DNA of 41,236 bases from DATCDE01 sp038252405 (GCA_038252405.1 JBBSAJ010000022.1:1-41236); one strand, 5' to 3'. Counted from the stretch's first letter, positions 7,592 through 16,242 are shown. Notes: generated from the letters alone by a model not told the origin. Made by a program: numbers and translations.

Positions 7592-8617
7592 ATGCAGCGG
7601 GTGAAGCTGATCGACGTCGCTCGGGCCGCGGGGGTGCACCCCGGCACGGCGAGCCGTGCGCTCAACCCGGACACGACCGGCCAGGTCAGCGCGGACACCA
7701 CCCGGCGGGTCGTCCAGGCGGCCAGGCGCTTGGGCTACGTGCCGAACACGTTCGCCCGCGGCCTGCGCACCGCGCGCTCGTTCGTCATCGGCATGGTCGT
7801 CCCGGACGTCACGAACCCGCTGTTCCCGCCGATGGTGCGTGGCGCTGAGCAGGTACTGAGCGGGGCGGGCTACACCCTGGTGCTCACCGACACGGACAAC
7901 GACACTGCGACCGAGCGTCGGCAGATCGAGCAGCTGCGGGCCCGGGGAACCGACGGCTTCCTGATCGCCACCGCGCACTGGGACGACCCGCTGGTGGAGG
8001 AGCTGGCGGACAGCGACGTGCCCACGGTGCTCGTCAACCGCAACACCGCCAGCCATCGGCTGCCGTACGTCGGGGGCGACGAGCGCACCGGAGTCGCTCT
8101 GGCCGTGGACCACCTGGTGGGCCTGGGCCATCGGAGGATCGTGCACCTGGCCGGTCCGCAGGACACCTCGACCGGCCGGGAGCGGGCCTCCGCCTTCCGG
8201 CATGCGCTGCGCACCCACGGGCTGCTCGTGGGCCGGGGTCAGGTCCGCGCCTGCTCGGCATACAGCGAGCAGGCCGGCGTGGACACGACGACTCGGCTGC
8301 TCGCCGCTGGACAGGAGTTCACCGCGATCCTGGCCGGGAACGACCTGATCGCACTGGGCGCGTTGTCGGTGCTCGACGCCGCGGGACTGCGCTGTCCAGG
8401 GCAGGTGTCGGTCGTGGGCTTCAACGACCTGCCGCTGGTGGACAAGCTCACCCCACCGCTCACGACGGTGACCTTGCCGTTGCGCGACATGGGTGCGCTG
8501 GCCGCTCGGATGTTGCTGGGCAAGATCGAGGGCAACGGCCACGGCAGTCCTGTGGCGCAGTCGTTGCTGGGGGTGCAGCTGGCCGTACGGGGCAGCACCG
8601 GGCCGGTTCCGAAATAA
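7592..8617 (+). CDS. LacI-family transcriptional regulator
   Basis: The product is 341 aa. The helix-turn-helix occupies the first 25 residues (VKLIDVARAAGVHPGTASRALN), followed by the hinge helix (VPNTFARGLRT, about 50-60) and a periplasmic-binding-like effector domain beginning SFVIGMVVPDVTNPLFPPM. ATG 7592 is chosen because it places the HTH at the N-terminus; a GTG three codons upstream is possible and no strong ribosome site is visible. It is divergent from importer operon 1 and separated by three matching LacI operators, so it almost certainly represses that operon and probably itself. The inducer is presumably the imported compound or a metabolite of it. Confidence 0.93.
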   Translation: MQRVKLIDVARAAGVHPGTASRALNPDTTGQVSADTTRRVVQAARRLGYVPNTFARGLRTARSFVIGMVVPDVTNPLFPPMVRGAEQVLSGAGYTLVLTDTDNDTATERRQIEQLRARGTDGFLIATAHWDDPLVEELADSDVPTVLVNRNTASHRLPYVGGDERTGVALAVDHLVGLGHRRIVHLAGPQDTSTGRERASAFRHALRTHGLLVGRGQVRACSAYSEQAGVDTTTRLLAAGQEFTAILAGNDLIALGALSVLDAAGLRCPGQVSVVGFNDLPLVDKLTPPLTTVTLPLRDMGALAARMLLGKIEGNGHGSPVAQSLLGVQLAVRGSTGPVPK

Positions 8618-8626
8618 CGGCGCAGG

Positions 8627-9442
8627 TCACGACACCGCGACCGGCTGGCCGGCCCGCAGGTCGTCGGCAATCCGACGGGCGCAGGTGAGCAGGGGCGGCA
8701 GCAGCTCTTCCCGGATGTTCTCCGGTGTCCCACGGCTGGCGTGCGCGGAGACGTTGACCGCAGCCACGACGTCGCCGGAGGAGCCGCGGATGGGCGCAGC
8801 CAGCGAGCGCAGCCCCTCCTCCAGCTCCTGGTCGACCAACGCCCAGCCCTGTGCGCGGATCTGCCGCAGCTCGGCGAGCAGCTCCTCGCGGTCCGTGATC
8901 GTCCGCTCGGTGAGCGGTACCAGCCGGGCCGAAGCCAGGTAGCCGCGCAGCCAGTCGTCGGTGTGGGCGGCGAGCAGCACCCGGCCCATCGAGGTCGCGT
9001 GCGCCGGGAACCGGGTGCCCACGCTGATGCCGACGGTCATGATCCGTTTGGTGGGGACTCGGGCCACGTACACCACCTCGTCGCCGTCCAGCACCGAGAC
9101 GGAGGACGACTCGTGGACCTGCTCGACCAGCTCCTCCAGGTGGGGCATGGCCACCTCGGGCAAGGTGAGGCTGGACAGGTAGGCGTAGCCCAACTCGAGG
9201 ATGCGCGGGCGCAGCGCGAACAGCCGGCCGTCCGTGCGCATGTAGCCCAGCGAGACCAGGGTGTGCAGGAAGCGGCGCGCCGTGGCCCGGGTCAGCCCGC
9301 TGACCCTGGCCACCTCGCTGAGCGTCATCTCCGGGTGCTCGGCGTCGAACGCGCGGATGACCGCGAGGCCGCGCTCCAACGACTGCACGAAGTCGCCGTT
9401 GTGCGACTCCTCGCCGGTCCGCCCCCGGATGTCCTCGACCAT
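8627..9442 (-). CDS. pcaR: IclR-family regulator, PcaR-like
   Basis: The product is 271 aa. The N-terminal winged HTH (about 20-80) includes TLSEVARVSGLTRATARRF, followed by an IclR effector domain with SVSVLDGDEVVYVARV and the ATSMGRVLLA motif. ATG 9442 is preceded by GGGAGA and is preferred to an upstream GTG at 9469. It is the last gene of the pca operon, 28 nt after pcaC, and closely resembles PcaR/PobR-type regulators of the beta-ketoadipate pathway. It probably acts at the divergent promoter region 16029-16320. Effector and sign of control (activator or repressor) are not visible. Confidence 0.85.
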   Translation of the reverse strand: MVEDIRGRTGEESHNGDFVQSLERGLAVIRAFDAEHPEMTLSEVARVSGLTRATARRFLHTLVSLGYMRTDGRLFALRPRILELGYAYLSSLTLPEVAMPHLEELVEQVHESSSVSVLDGDEVVYVARVPTKRIMTVGISVGTRFPAHATSMGRVLLAAHTDDWLRGYLASARLVPLTERTITDREELLAELRQIRAQGWALVDQELEEGLRSLAAPIRGSSGDVVAAVNVSAHASRGTPENIREELLPPLLTCARRIADDLRAGQPVAVS

Positions 9443-9470
9443 GTCGTCTCCCGTGTCCGCCGTGCGCACC

Positions 9471-9857
9471 TTAGTCCTGAGTGTCGAGCTCGGCGAGGGT
9501 CCGGCGAGCGATCGCGAACGCCGTGTTCGCTGCCGGCACCCCTGCGTACACCGCTGTGTGCAGCAGCACTTCCTTGATCTCGTCCCGGGTCAGCCCGTTG
9601 GTGAGCGCCGCCCGCACGTGCATGGGCAGCTCCTCGGTGCAGTGCAGCGCAGTCAGCAGGGCCAGCGTGATGCAGGAGCGGGTCCGCCGGTCCAGCCCTT
9701 CCCGCCCCCAGACGTCCCCCCACGCGTACCGGGTGATCATCTCCTGGAAGTCCGAGGTGAACGCGTCGGCGTTCGCCTGCGCGCGGTCCACGTGCGCGTC
9801 ACCGAGGACGGCGCGGCGGACCGCCTCGCCGGCGGCGAGCCGGGGGTCGCTGGTCAT
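9471..9857 (-). CDS. pcaC: 4-carboxymuconolactone decarboxylase
   Basis: The product is 128 aa, close to free-standing PcaC. It belongs to the AhpD/CMD fold, all alpha-helical. Characteristic stretches are RSCITLALLTALHCTEELPMHV and DEIKEVLLHTAVYAGVPAANTAF, the latter carrying the conserved His. It decarboxylates 4-carboxymuconolactone to 3-oxoadipate enol-lactone. ATG 9857 overlaps the pcaD stop as ATGA, and GGAGG lies just upstream. In Streptomyces and Rhodococcus this domain is commonly fused to PcaD as PcaL; here it is separate. Confidence 0.93.
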   Translation of the reverse strand: MTSDPRLAAGEAVRRAVLGDAHVDRAQANADAFTSDFQEMITRYAWGDVWGREGLDRRTRSCITLALLTALHCTEELPMHVRAALTNGLTRDEIKEVLLHTAVYAGVPAANTAFAIARRTLAELDTQD

Positions 9858-10639
9858 GTGGAGCCTCCGAGGTGTTCGACGAGGAGGGGGGTGCACAGGT
9901 CGGCCCGCTCGAACGTGGCGAGGTGCGAGCCGCCAGCCACGACGACGACGCTGGCCGTCCCGCCGCCGGACCGGATCAGGGCCGCGATCTCCCTGGCGTG
10001 CTCCGGCGGGGTGGCGGGGTCCTCCGCCCCGGCGATGACCAGCGTGGTCGCGTTCACCTGGCCCAGCTCGGGGCGCAGGTCCATGACGGCGATGGCCTCG
10101 CAGCATCCGGCATAGCCCTCCGCGCCGACCTGGTCCCGCAGGGTGGACCGGTAGCGCTCGACGACATCCGGGCGCTCCCGGCCGAGCCGGGCGGTGAACC
10201 AGCGGGCGACGACGGCGTCGGCGACGACCGCCGTCCCACCGGCGCGGACTGCTGCGGCCCGGTCGAGCCAGGCCCGCGCCGGCGGCAGGTGGGCCGAGGT
10301 GCAGCACAGGGCCAGCCGCTCGACCCGCTCCGGCGCATGGGCAGCGAGCCACATGCCGATCATGCCGCCGAGAGAGACGCCGGCGTACGAGAAGGTGTCG
10401 ACCTGCAGGCCGTCCAGCAGTGCGAGCACGTCGGCGCCGAGGTCGGCGATGCGGTACGGACCGGCCGGGCCCTCGGACGCCGCGTGTCCCCGGTGCTCGA
10501 ACCGGATGACGCGCCGCCGCTCAGCCAGCGCAGGCAGCTGCGGATCCCACAGCTCCCGGGTGGTGCCCATCGAGGCCCCGAGCACGACGGCGGGAGCGTC
10601 CTTTGGGCCGGTGACGTCGTAGTCCAGGCGCGCGGTCAC
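9854..10639 (-). CDS. pcaD: 3-oxoadipate enol-lactonase
   Basis: The product is 261 aa, an alpha/beta hydrolase. The nucleophile elbow is GVSLGG with Ser89. The acid is in GAEDPATPP and the base His is in GGSHLATFE near the end. It hydrolyses 3-oxoadipate enol-lactone to 3-oxoadipate. The GTG start at 10639 overlaps the pcaB stop as GTGA. Its own stop overlaps the pcaC start as ATGA, which places it in the order pcaB-pcaD-pcaC that matches the reaction sequence apart from the last two steps. Confidence 0.93.
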   Translation of the reverse strand: MTARLDYDVTGPKDAPAVVLGASMGTTRELWDPQLPALAERRRVIRFEHRGHAASEGPAGPYRIADLGADVLALLDGLQVDTFSYAGVSLGGMIGMWLAAHAPERVERLALCCTSAHLPPARAWLDRAAAVRAGGTAVVADAVVARWFTARLGRERPDVVERYRSTLRDQVGAEGYAGCCEAIAVMDLRPELGQVNATTLVIAGAEDPATPPEHAREIAALIRSGGGTASVVVVAGGSHLATFERADLCTPLLVEHLGGST

Positions 10640-11802
10640 GGCCGGTCCTCCGGCCGGGCCCTCGCTGCATGCGCCGCCAGCGCACGGTCCACGAAGGTCT
10701 CGGCGGCCCCGACGCCGCCGACCGTTCCGGTCGCCACCAAGGCGTCGACGTGGGCGCGCATCCGGTCCACGTCCACCCGCAGCCCCGCGAGTGCGCTCCG
10801 GGTGTGCTGCGCGGTGCCGGCCAGCAGACGCACGATCTCGGTGAGCGTGCCCCACTCGGCCTGCCACCGGCCCGCGGACCGCTGCAGCTCCTGTGGCATC
10901 CCGGCCAGCACGGTGGCGACGAGACCTGGCAGCCGGTGCGCGCAGGCGACGGCCAGCACCGCGGCGGCCGGGTTGCGCTTGTTCGGGATGGCGGACGACC
11001 CGCCCGGGGCGGCCACCTCGACCTCGGCCAGCTCGGTGGCGGACAGCAGCACGACGTCCTGGGCCACCGCGGCCAGCTCGCCGGCCAGGACGCCGCATGC
11101 GGCCGCGAGCTCGGCGACCCGCCCGCGGGTCGTGTGCCACGGGGTCACCGGCTCGGCCAGGTCGAGCTCCGCGGCCACCGCAGCGATGAGCTGCTCCGCC
11201 CGGTCCGCCGCCCCGGCCAGGGTGCCCACCGGGCCGCCGAGCTGCACGGCCAGCCGGTCGCGAAGCACGGCCTCGAGGCCGGCGAGCGCGTCGTCGACGC
11301 CGGTCAGCCGGCTGCCGCAGGCCGCCCCGAAGGTGGTGACGAGGGCGCTCTGCAGCAGGGTGCGACCGACCTGGGGGGTGCTCCGGTGCCTCAGCGCGAG
11401 CGCGGCGAGGGTGTCGGACACCGCCCGGCAGTCGTCCAGGACCGGCCCCAGGGCCGAGCGGGCCACCAGTGCGCCGGCGCTGTCGAGGATGTCCTGGCTG
11501 GTCGCCGCGAGGTGGACGTAGGGGCTCGCCTCCCGTCCCACCAGGGAGCGCAGCCGGCCAACCAGCGCGATGACCGGCGTCGCGTCGGTGGCAGCCCCGG
11601 CCCCCAGCGCGTCCAGGTCGAAGGACTCCGGCCGACAGGCGGCGGTGACCGCCTCTGCGGCCGACTGCGGGGCGAGCCCCACCCGGGCCGCCGCGACCGT
11701 GAGGGCCCGCTCCACCTCGAGCATGGCACGCAGCCACGCCTCGGAGCCGGTCAGCTCCTGCGCCTGCGGCGTGGAGTACACGCCGTCGAAGAGCCCGTTC
11801 AC
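10636..11802 (-). CDS. pcaB: 3-carboxy-cis,cis-muconate cycloisomerase
   Basis: The product is 388 aa of the fumarase/aspartase superfamily, with the signature GGSSAIPNKRNPAAAV (canonical GSSxMPxKxN, here Ile for Met). It cyclises 3-carboxymuconate, the PcaGH product, to 4-carboxymuconolactone. The GTG start at 11802 follows a GGAGAGGGG ribosome site and sits 31 nt after the pcaG stop, the largest gap inside this operon upstream of pcaD. It is shorter than the roughly 450-aa Pseudomonas enzyme, as is usual in actinobacteria. Confidence 0.92.
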   Translation of the reverse strand: MNGLFDGVYSTPQAQELTGSEAWLRAMLEVERALTVAAARVGLAPQSAAEAVTAACRPESFDLDALGAGAATDATPVIALVGRLRSLVGREASPYVHLAATSQDILDSAGALVARSALGPVLDDCRAVSDTLAALALRHRSTPQVGRTLLQSALVTTFGAACGSRLTGVDDALAGLEAVLRDRLAVQLGGPVGTLAGAADRAEQLIAAVAAELDLAEPVTPWHTTRGRVAELAAACGVLAGELAAVAQDVVLLSATELAEVEVAAPGGSSAIPNKRNPAAAVLAVACAHRLPGLVATVLAGMPQELQRSAGRWQAEWGTLTEIVRLLAGTAQHTRSALAGLRVDVDRMRAHVDALVATGTVGGVGAAETFVDRALAAHAARARPEDRP

Positions 11803-11833
11803 CGGCCCCTCTCCGCTCGGTTCGCGTCCGTGG

Positions 11834-12448
11834 TCACAGGTCGAAGAAGACCGTCTCGCCCTCGCCCTGCAGCCGGATGTCGAAGCGGTACCCACCGTCC
11901 ACCCGGGTGGCGATGAGCGTAGGCCGTCGGTGGACGTCCACGGACTGAAGGACCGGGTCGGCGGTGTGCGCCTCGCTGTCCTCGGGGAAGTAGATCCGGG
12001 TGACCACGCGGTCGAGCATGCCGCGGGCGAACACGGACACGTCCAGGTGTGGCGCCTCGGTGTCACCATCCGGAGTGGGCAGCGGGCCGGGCTTGACCGT
12101 GCGGACCTGCCAGTGCCCGCCGTTGACGGTCTGCGAACGGCCGAACCCGCGGAACCCGGTCACACTGGCGCGGGCGGCACCGCGCGGGTCGTCTGGGTGG
12201 TCGAAGCGCCCCTCGGGGTCGGCCTGCCAGGTCTCGACCAGCCCGTCGGGGATCGGCACGCCCTCGCCGTCGGTGAGCAGGCCGCCGACCCGGATCTCGC
12301 CTTCGGTGCCGGCCGGGACGACCTCCTCGCCGTCGTTCCAGGTGAGCCCGATCGCCAGGTACGGGCCCACGGTCTGCGACGGGGTCAGCGGGATCCGGCT
12401 GCCGTCCAGGTCGAACCCGAAGCTGGTGGACCCGGTGGGCTCACTCAT
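11834..12448 (-). CDS. pcaG: Protocatechuate 3,4-dioxygenase, alpha subunit
   Basis: The product is 204 aa of the intradiol dioxygenase fold. Recognisable stretches are PSQTVGPYLAIGL near the N-terminus, LVETWQADPEGRF, and SVFARGMLDRVVTRIYFPE. The alpha subunit lacks the full iron-ligand set and pairs with PcaH to form the (alpha-beta) oligomer that cleaves protocatechuate between its hydroxyl groups. Its ATG at 12448 overlaps the pcaH coding end by 8 nt. Confidence 0.95.
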   Translation of the reverse strand: MSEPTGSTSFGFDLDGSRIPLTPSQTVGPYLAIGLTWNDGEEVVPAGTEGEIRVGGLLTDGEGVPIPDGLVETWQADPEGRFDHPDDPRGAARASVTGFRGFGRSQTVNGGHWQVRTVKPGPLPTPDGDTEAPHLDVSVFARGMLDRVVTRIYFPEDSEAHTADPVLQSVDVHRRPTLIATRVDGGYRFDIRLQGEGETVFFDL

Positions 12449-13208
12449 CGTCGTCGTCCCGGCCCTCGACCGGCTCCTCGAAGGGTGTGGCCTCGCGGCC
12501 GCGCAGGACGATGTCGAAGTGGTAGGCCAAGGCCCAGTCCGGCTCGGTCCGGTCCAGGTCGAACCGGGCGACCAGCCGCTGCCGGGCCTTCGGGTCGGGG
12601 ATCGAGTTCATGATCGGGTCGTACGGCTGCAGCGGGTCCCCCGGGAAGTACATCTGGGTGACCAGCCGCTGGGTGAACGCCCGGCCGAACAGGCTGAAGT
12701 GGATGTGCGCGGGCCGCCAGGCGTTGTGGTGGTTCTTCCACGGGTAGGCACCCGGCTGGATGGTGGTGAAGGAGTAGCGGCCCGAGCTGTCGGTGACCAC
12801 CCGGCCGAGCCCGTCGAAGTTGGGGTCGAGCGGGGCCGGCCACTGGTCCACCTGGTGGCGGTAGCGCCCGGCCGCGTTGGCCTGCCACACCTCGACGAGC
12901 GTGTCGGGCACGGCGCGCCGGTCGCTGTCGAGGACCCGGCCGTGGACGATGATCCGCTGGCCCAGCGGCTCGCCGGCGTGCCGGCGGGTGAGGTCGGCGT
13001 CCGCGGCGGTGACCCGGCTGCTGCCGAGCGCTGGCCCGGTGACCTCGGTCAGCCGGTGCGGCAGCAGCACCAACGGCTCGGCCGGGTGCCGCAGCGCGGT
13101 GCTCCGGTAGCCGGGGTCGTCCCTCGGCGGGTGCAGCCCCACCGGGCGCTCGTACGCCGGCAGCACCAGCCGGCTGCCTGCCGCGCGCGGTTCAGCGGTG
13201 TCCGTCAC
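12441..13208 (-). CDS. pcaH: Protocatechuate 3,4-dioxygenase, beta subunit
   Basis: The product is 255 aa from GTG 13208, which overlaps the pcaF stop as GTGA. The non-haem Fe(III) ligands are all visible with the spacing of the Pseudomonas enzyme: Tyr116 (GRYRH), Tyr155 (AYPW), His168 and His170 (AHIHFS). It catalyses intradiol ring opening of protocatechuate to 3-carboxy-cis,cis-muconate with PcaG. The C-terminus is very acidic (RDDDDE). Confidence 0.95.
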   Translation of the reverse strand: MTDTAEPRAAGSRLVLPAYERPVGLHPPRDDPGYRSTALRHPAEPLVLLPHRLTEVTGPALGSSRVTAADADLTRRHAGEPLGQRIIVHGRVLDSDRRAVPDTLVEVWQANAAGRYRHQVDQWPAPLDPNFDGLGRVVTDSSGRYSFTTIQPGAYPWKNHHNAWRPAHIHFSLFGRAFTQRLVTQMYFPGDPLQPYDPIMNSIPDPKARQRLVARFDLDRTEPDWALAYHFDIVLRGREATPFEEPVEGRDDDDE

Positions 13209-14410
13209 GTCGACCTCCAGGGCGGTGCTGAGGATTCCAGGACGACGGCCAGCCCCTGGCCGACGCCGATGCAGATGGCGGCCAGCCCGTACCCGCCACC
13301 GCGGGCGTGCAGCTGGTGGGCCAGGCTGCCCAGGATTCTCGCCCCTGAGGCACCCAGCGGGTGGCCGATCGCGATCGCGCCGCCCTGCGGGTTCACCCGC
13401 TGCGGGTCGAGGTCCGGCCACTCGGCCAGACAGGCCAGCGACTGCGCGGCGAACGCCTCGTTCAGCTCCACCACGGCGAGGTCGTCCCAGCCGATGCCGG
13501 CGCGAGCCAGCGCGGTGCGGGCCGCCTCGACCGGGCCGATGCCGAACAGATGTGGCTCGACCGCGGAGACGGCGCGCGAGACGATGCGCGCGAGCGGGGT
13601 GCGCCCGGCCGCGCTGGCCCCCGCCTCGTCGCCGAGGAGCAGCGCCGCCGCCCCGTCGTTGAGGGGGGAGGAGTTGCCCGCGGTGACCGAGCCGTCCGGC
13701 CGGAACACCGGTTTCAGCCCGGCGAGCTGGTCGAGCGTGATGTCCGGCCGGATCGTCTCGTCCCTGGCCAGGTCGGCTCCGGGGACGGCGACGACCTCCC
13801 GGTCGAACCGGCCGTCCGCCCAGGCGGCCGCAGCGGCCAGGTGGCTGCGCAGCGCGAACGCGTCCTGCTCCTCGCGGCTGATCCGGTACCGCTCGGCCAG
13901 GATCTCGGCGCCCTCGCCCAGGGCCACCGTCCACCGCTGGGGCATGGCCGGGTTGACCATTCGCCAACCGAGCGTTGTGGAGTACAGGGTCTCGTGGCCA
14001 CGTGGGTAGCCGCGCTCCGGCTTGGGCAGCACCCACGGGGCCCGGCTCATGGACTCGACGCCGCCGGCCACGGCGAGCGAGGCGTCGCCCACGGCGATCG
14101 CGCGGGAGGCGGCGATGGCGGCCTCCAGCCCACTGCCGCACAGCCGGTTCAGCGTGACTCCCGGCACCGACGGCGGCAGGCCGGCCAGCAGCACCGCCAT
14201 CCGGGCGACGTCACGGTTGTCCTCGCCGGCTCCGTTCGCGTCGCCCAGCCAGACGTCGTCGATCGCCGCCGGGTCCAGCTCGGGGGAGCGCTCCACCAGG
14301 GCGCGCACCGCGGTGGCAGCCAGGTCGTCCGGCCGCACACCGGCGAGGGCGCCACCGAACTTGCCGATCGGCGTCCGGACCGCGTCGAGGACGAACACGT
14401 CGTTGGTCAT
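13205..14410 (-). CDS. pcaF: 3-oxoadipyl-CoA thiolase (acetyl-CoA acyltransferase family)
   Basis: The product is 401 aa. The nucleophilic cysteine is Cys91 in NRLCGSGLEA. The HPLGASG motif carries the catalytic His, and the second catalytic Cys lies in ICIGVGQG near the end (most thiolases have CIGGGQG). It splits 3-oxoadipyl-CoA into succinyl-CoA and acetyl-CoA, the final pathway step. ATG 14410 overlaps the pcaJ stop as ATGA. Confidence 0.93.
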   Translation of the reverse strand: MTNDVFVLDAVRTPIGKFGGALAGVRPDDLAATAVRALVERSPELDPAAIDDVWLGDANGAGEDNRDVARMAVLLAGLPPSVPGVTLNRLCGSGLEAAIAASRAIAVGDASLAVAGGVESMSRAPWVLPKPERGYPRGHETLYSTTLGWRMVNPAMPQRWTVALGEGAEILAERYRISREEQDAFALRSHLAAAAAWADGRFDREVVAVPGADLARDETIRPDITLDQLAGLKPVFRPDGSVTAGNSSPLNDGAAALLLGDEAGASAAGRTPLARIVSRAVSAVEPHLFGIGPVEAARTALARAGIGWDDLAVVELNEAFAAQSLACLAEWPDLDPQRVNPQGGAIAIGHPLGASGARILGSLAHQLHARGGGYGLAAICIGVGQGLAVVLESSAPPWRST

Positions 14411-15213
14411 GGCCGGACGCTCGTCGGGGTCACGGGCTGCCCCTTCGTCTGCTCGAGGTGGCGCAGCACGGCCAGCTCGTGCTCGGTGGGGGCCTCGGTG
14501 ACCTGCAGGTCGGCCGCGACGGCCAGTTCCCACCCGGTGGCCGCGACGACCTGCTCCACGGTGACGCCGGGGTGCAGGTGCGTGAGGGTCAGCTCGCAGC
14601 GGTCCGGGTCCGGCGTCATGATTCCCAGGTCGGTGATGACCTGCCGCGGGCCGCGGCCGCGCAGACCGAGCCGCTCGCGGTCACCGGGGCCGCGGCCGTA
14701 GCCGACCGAGGTCACGAAGCCCACCCGGTCGACGAAGGTGCGCCGGCTCTGCCGGACAACCACGATGACCTCCCCGCAGGACGCGGCGATCTCGGGGGCG
14801 CCGCCGGCGCCGGGCAGCCGCACGCTCGGCCGGTCGTAGTCGCCGATCACGGTGGTGTTGATGTTGGCGAACCGGTCGATCTGGGCCGCGCCGAGGAAAC
14901 CCACGTCGATCCGGCCGGGCTGCAGCCAGTAGTTGAAGACCTCGGGCACCGAGACGACGGCGTCGGCGGTGTCGGCCAGGATGCCGTCGCCGATCGAGTA
15001 CGGCAGCGTCTCCGGCTTGGCGCCGATGGTGCCCGACTCGTAGACCAGGACGACGTCCGGGGCGTGGGTCCGCCGGGCCAGGTTCGCCGCGGTGCTCGGC
15101 AGCCCGATGCCGACGAAGCACACGGTCCCGTCGTGCAGCGCCCGGGCGGCCGCGATGGTCATCATCTCGTCAGTCGTCCAGGGCGCCGTGTCCACGGCCA
15201 CCGTCTGGGTCAT
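14407..15213 (-). CDS. pcaJ: 3-oxoadipate CoA-transferase, subunit B
   Basis: The product is 268 aa, family I CoA-transferase beta subunit. The catalytic Glu is 59 in VYESGTIG, and GLPSTAANLA lies just before it. Transfer of CoA from succinyl-CoA to 3-oxoadipate is inferred from its pairing with pcaI and its place before pcaF. The sequence resembles the CatI/CatJ-glutaconate type rather than the short Pseudomonas putida PcaIJ. ATG 15213 overlaps the pcaI stop as ATGA. Confidence 0.9.
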   Translation of the reverse strand: MTQTVAVDTAPWTTDEMMTIAAARALHDGTVCFVGIGLPSTAANLARRTHAPDVVLVYESGTIGAKPETLPYSIGDGILADTADAVVSVPEVFNYWLQPGRIDVGFLGAAQIDRFANINTTVIGDYDRPSVRLPGAGGAPEIAASCGEVIVVVRQSRRTFVDRVGFVTSVGYGRGPGDRERLGLRGRGPRQVITDLGIMTPDPDRCELTLTHLHPGVTVEQVVAATGWELAVAADLQVTEAPTEHELAVLRHLEQTKGQPVTPTSVRP

Positions 15214-16028
15214 GCCGGAGCCCCTTCACGCAGCACCTCGGACTGGACCCAGGCCGAGAAGGTCTCCCGGTCCCGGCTGACGGCGTCCCACCACTGGTAG
15301 TAGGCGTTGTCACGGGTGGAGTAGCCCTGGGCGTACGACGGGTGGGCGCCCCCGGGGACGTGCGACACGAGGGTGACCGCCCAGCCCGGGATGACCACGG
15401 CGCCCGGGACGGGCTCGAGGTGGTCCACCACCTCCTCGACCGTGACCAGCGAGCGCCGGGCCGCGAGCACAGCTTCCTTCTGGATGCCGGTGATGCCCCA
15501 CATCTGGACGTTGCCACGCCGGTCAGCGCGCTGGGCGTGGACCACGGTGACGTCCGGGTTGAGCGCCGGCACGGCGGTGAGCACCTCGCCGGTGAACGGG
15601 CAGGTGATGGGCGCGATGGTGGCCGTCGCGGTCACCAGGTCGGTGCCCACGTAGCCGCGCAGCACCGCGAACGGCAGGCCCGAAGCACCCGCGACGTAGC
15701 GGTTGGCCATCCCGGCGTGGCTGTGCTCCTCGAGCTCCAGCGGCTGCGGCCAGTCGTTCTCGACGGCGTCTCGGAACCGGTGCAACGACCCGACCCCGGG
15801 GTTGCCGCCCCAGGAGAAGACCAGCTTCCGGGCGCACCCGGCCCCGATCAGCTGGTCGTAGACGATGTCCGGGGTCATCCGCACCAGGGTGAGGTCGCGC
15901 CGGCCCTGCCGGATGATCTCGTGCCCGACCGCGACCGGGATCAGGTGGGTGAAGCCCTCGAGGGCGACGGTGTCGCCGTCGTGGACCAGGCGCGCGACGG
16001 CCTCCTCGAGCGGTACCAGCTCGGCCAT
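15210..16028 (-). CDS. pcaI: 3-oxoadipate CoA-transferase, subunit A
   Basis: The product is 272 aa, family I CoA-transferase alpha subunit with the start region LEEAVARLVHDGDTVALEG and later SWGGNPGVGSLHRFRDAVE. ATG 16028 is chosen for the GAGGGGAG site directly upstream; an upstream ATG at 16076 would lie in the promoter leader. It is the first gene of the pca operon and is transcribed from the promoter at 16096-16123. It forms the heteromeric transferase with PcaJ. Confidence 0.9.
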   Translation of the reverse strand: MAELVPLEEAVARLVHDGDTVALEGFTHLIPVAVGHEIIRQGRRDLTLVRMTPDIVYDQLIGAGCARKLVFSWGGNPGVGSLHRFRDAVENDWPQPLELEEHSHAGMANRYVAGASGLPFAVLRGYVGTDLVTATATIAPITCPFTGEVLTAVPALNPDVTVVHAQRADRRGNVQMWGITGIQKEAVLAARRSLVTVEEVVDHLEPVPGAVVIPGWAVTLVSHVPGGAHPSYAQGYSTRDNAYYQWWDAVSRDRETFSAWVQSEVLREGAPA

Positions 16029-16079
16029 CGGCTCCCCTCGTCCACACACTCGCGCCGGCATGTTCGGAAGACGCACAGG

Positions 16080-16096
16080 CGTTCAGTCGACGAACG
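16080..16096. promoter_or_regulatory. 17-bp palindrome at the pca start site (candidate PcaR operator)
   Basis: CGTTC-N7-GAACG directly abuts the predicted -10 of the pca promoter on its downstream side, sharing one base. That places it over the transcription start. An IclR-family dimer is the most likely ligand because pcaR is the only regulator gene in the operon. Direct evidence is only the symmetry and the position. Confidence 0.5.
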
Positions 16097-16123
16097 TTAG
16101 AGCGGGCCGCCGCGGTGGGTCAA
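16096..16123 (-). promoter_or_regulatory. Predicted promoter of the pca operon
   Basis: On the minus strand TTGACC (16123-16118) and TCTAAC (16101-16096) are separated by 16 nt. The leader to ATG 16028 would be about 60 nt. Confidence 0.55.
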
Positions 16124-16165
16124 CCCCTCGCCGCTGAAAGGTTGCTCCTGCACGCCGGACGGCGC

Positions 16166-16194
16166 TCCGGACGCTCCATTGCGGAGCCGCCGGA
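16166..16194. repeat. Inverted repeat midway between the divergent promoters
   Basis: The core GCTCC-N5-GGAGC (16173-16187) is flanked by TCCGG and CCGGA, giving 12-nt arms with two mismatches. It lies between the -35 elements of the pca and aldehyde dehydrogenase promoters, where a shared activator would bind. The 15-bp core matches the usual length of IclR-family sites. Confidence 0.4.
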
Positions 16195-16213
16195 ATGCAC
16201 GGCGCAGAAGTCA

Positions 16214-16242
16214 TTGACGCAAGCGGGGGGCCGGTCTATGTT
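16214..16242 (+). promoter_or_regulatory. Predicted promoter of the aldehyde dehydrogenase-importer-pobA operon
   Basis: TTGACG (16214-16219), 17-nt spacer, TATGTT (16237-16242). The start would be near 16249, leaving a leader of about 72 nt that contains the palindrome at 16260-16276. Confidence 0.6.
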
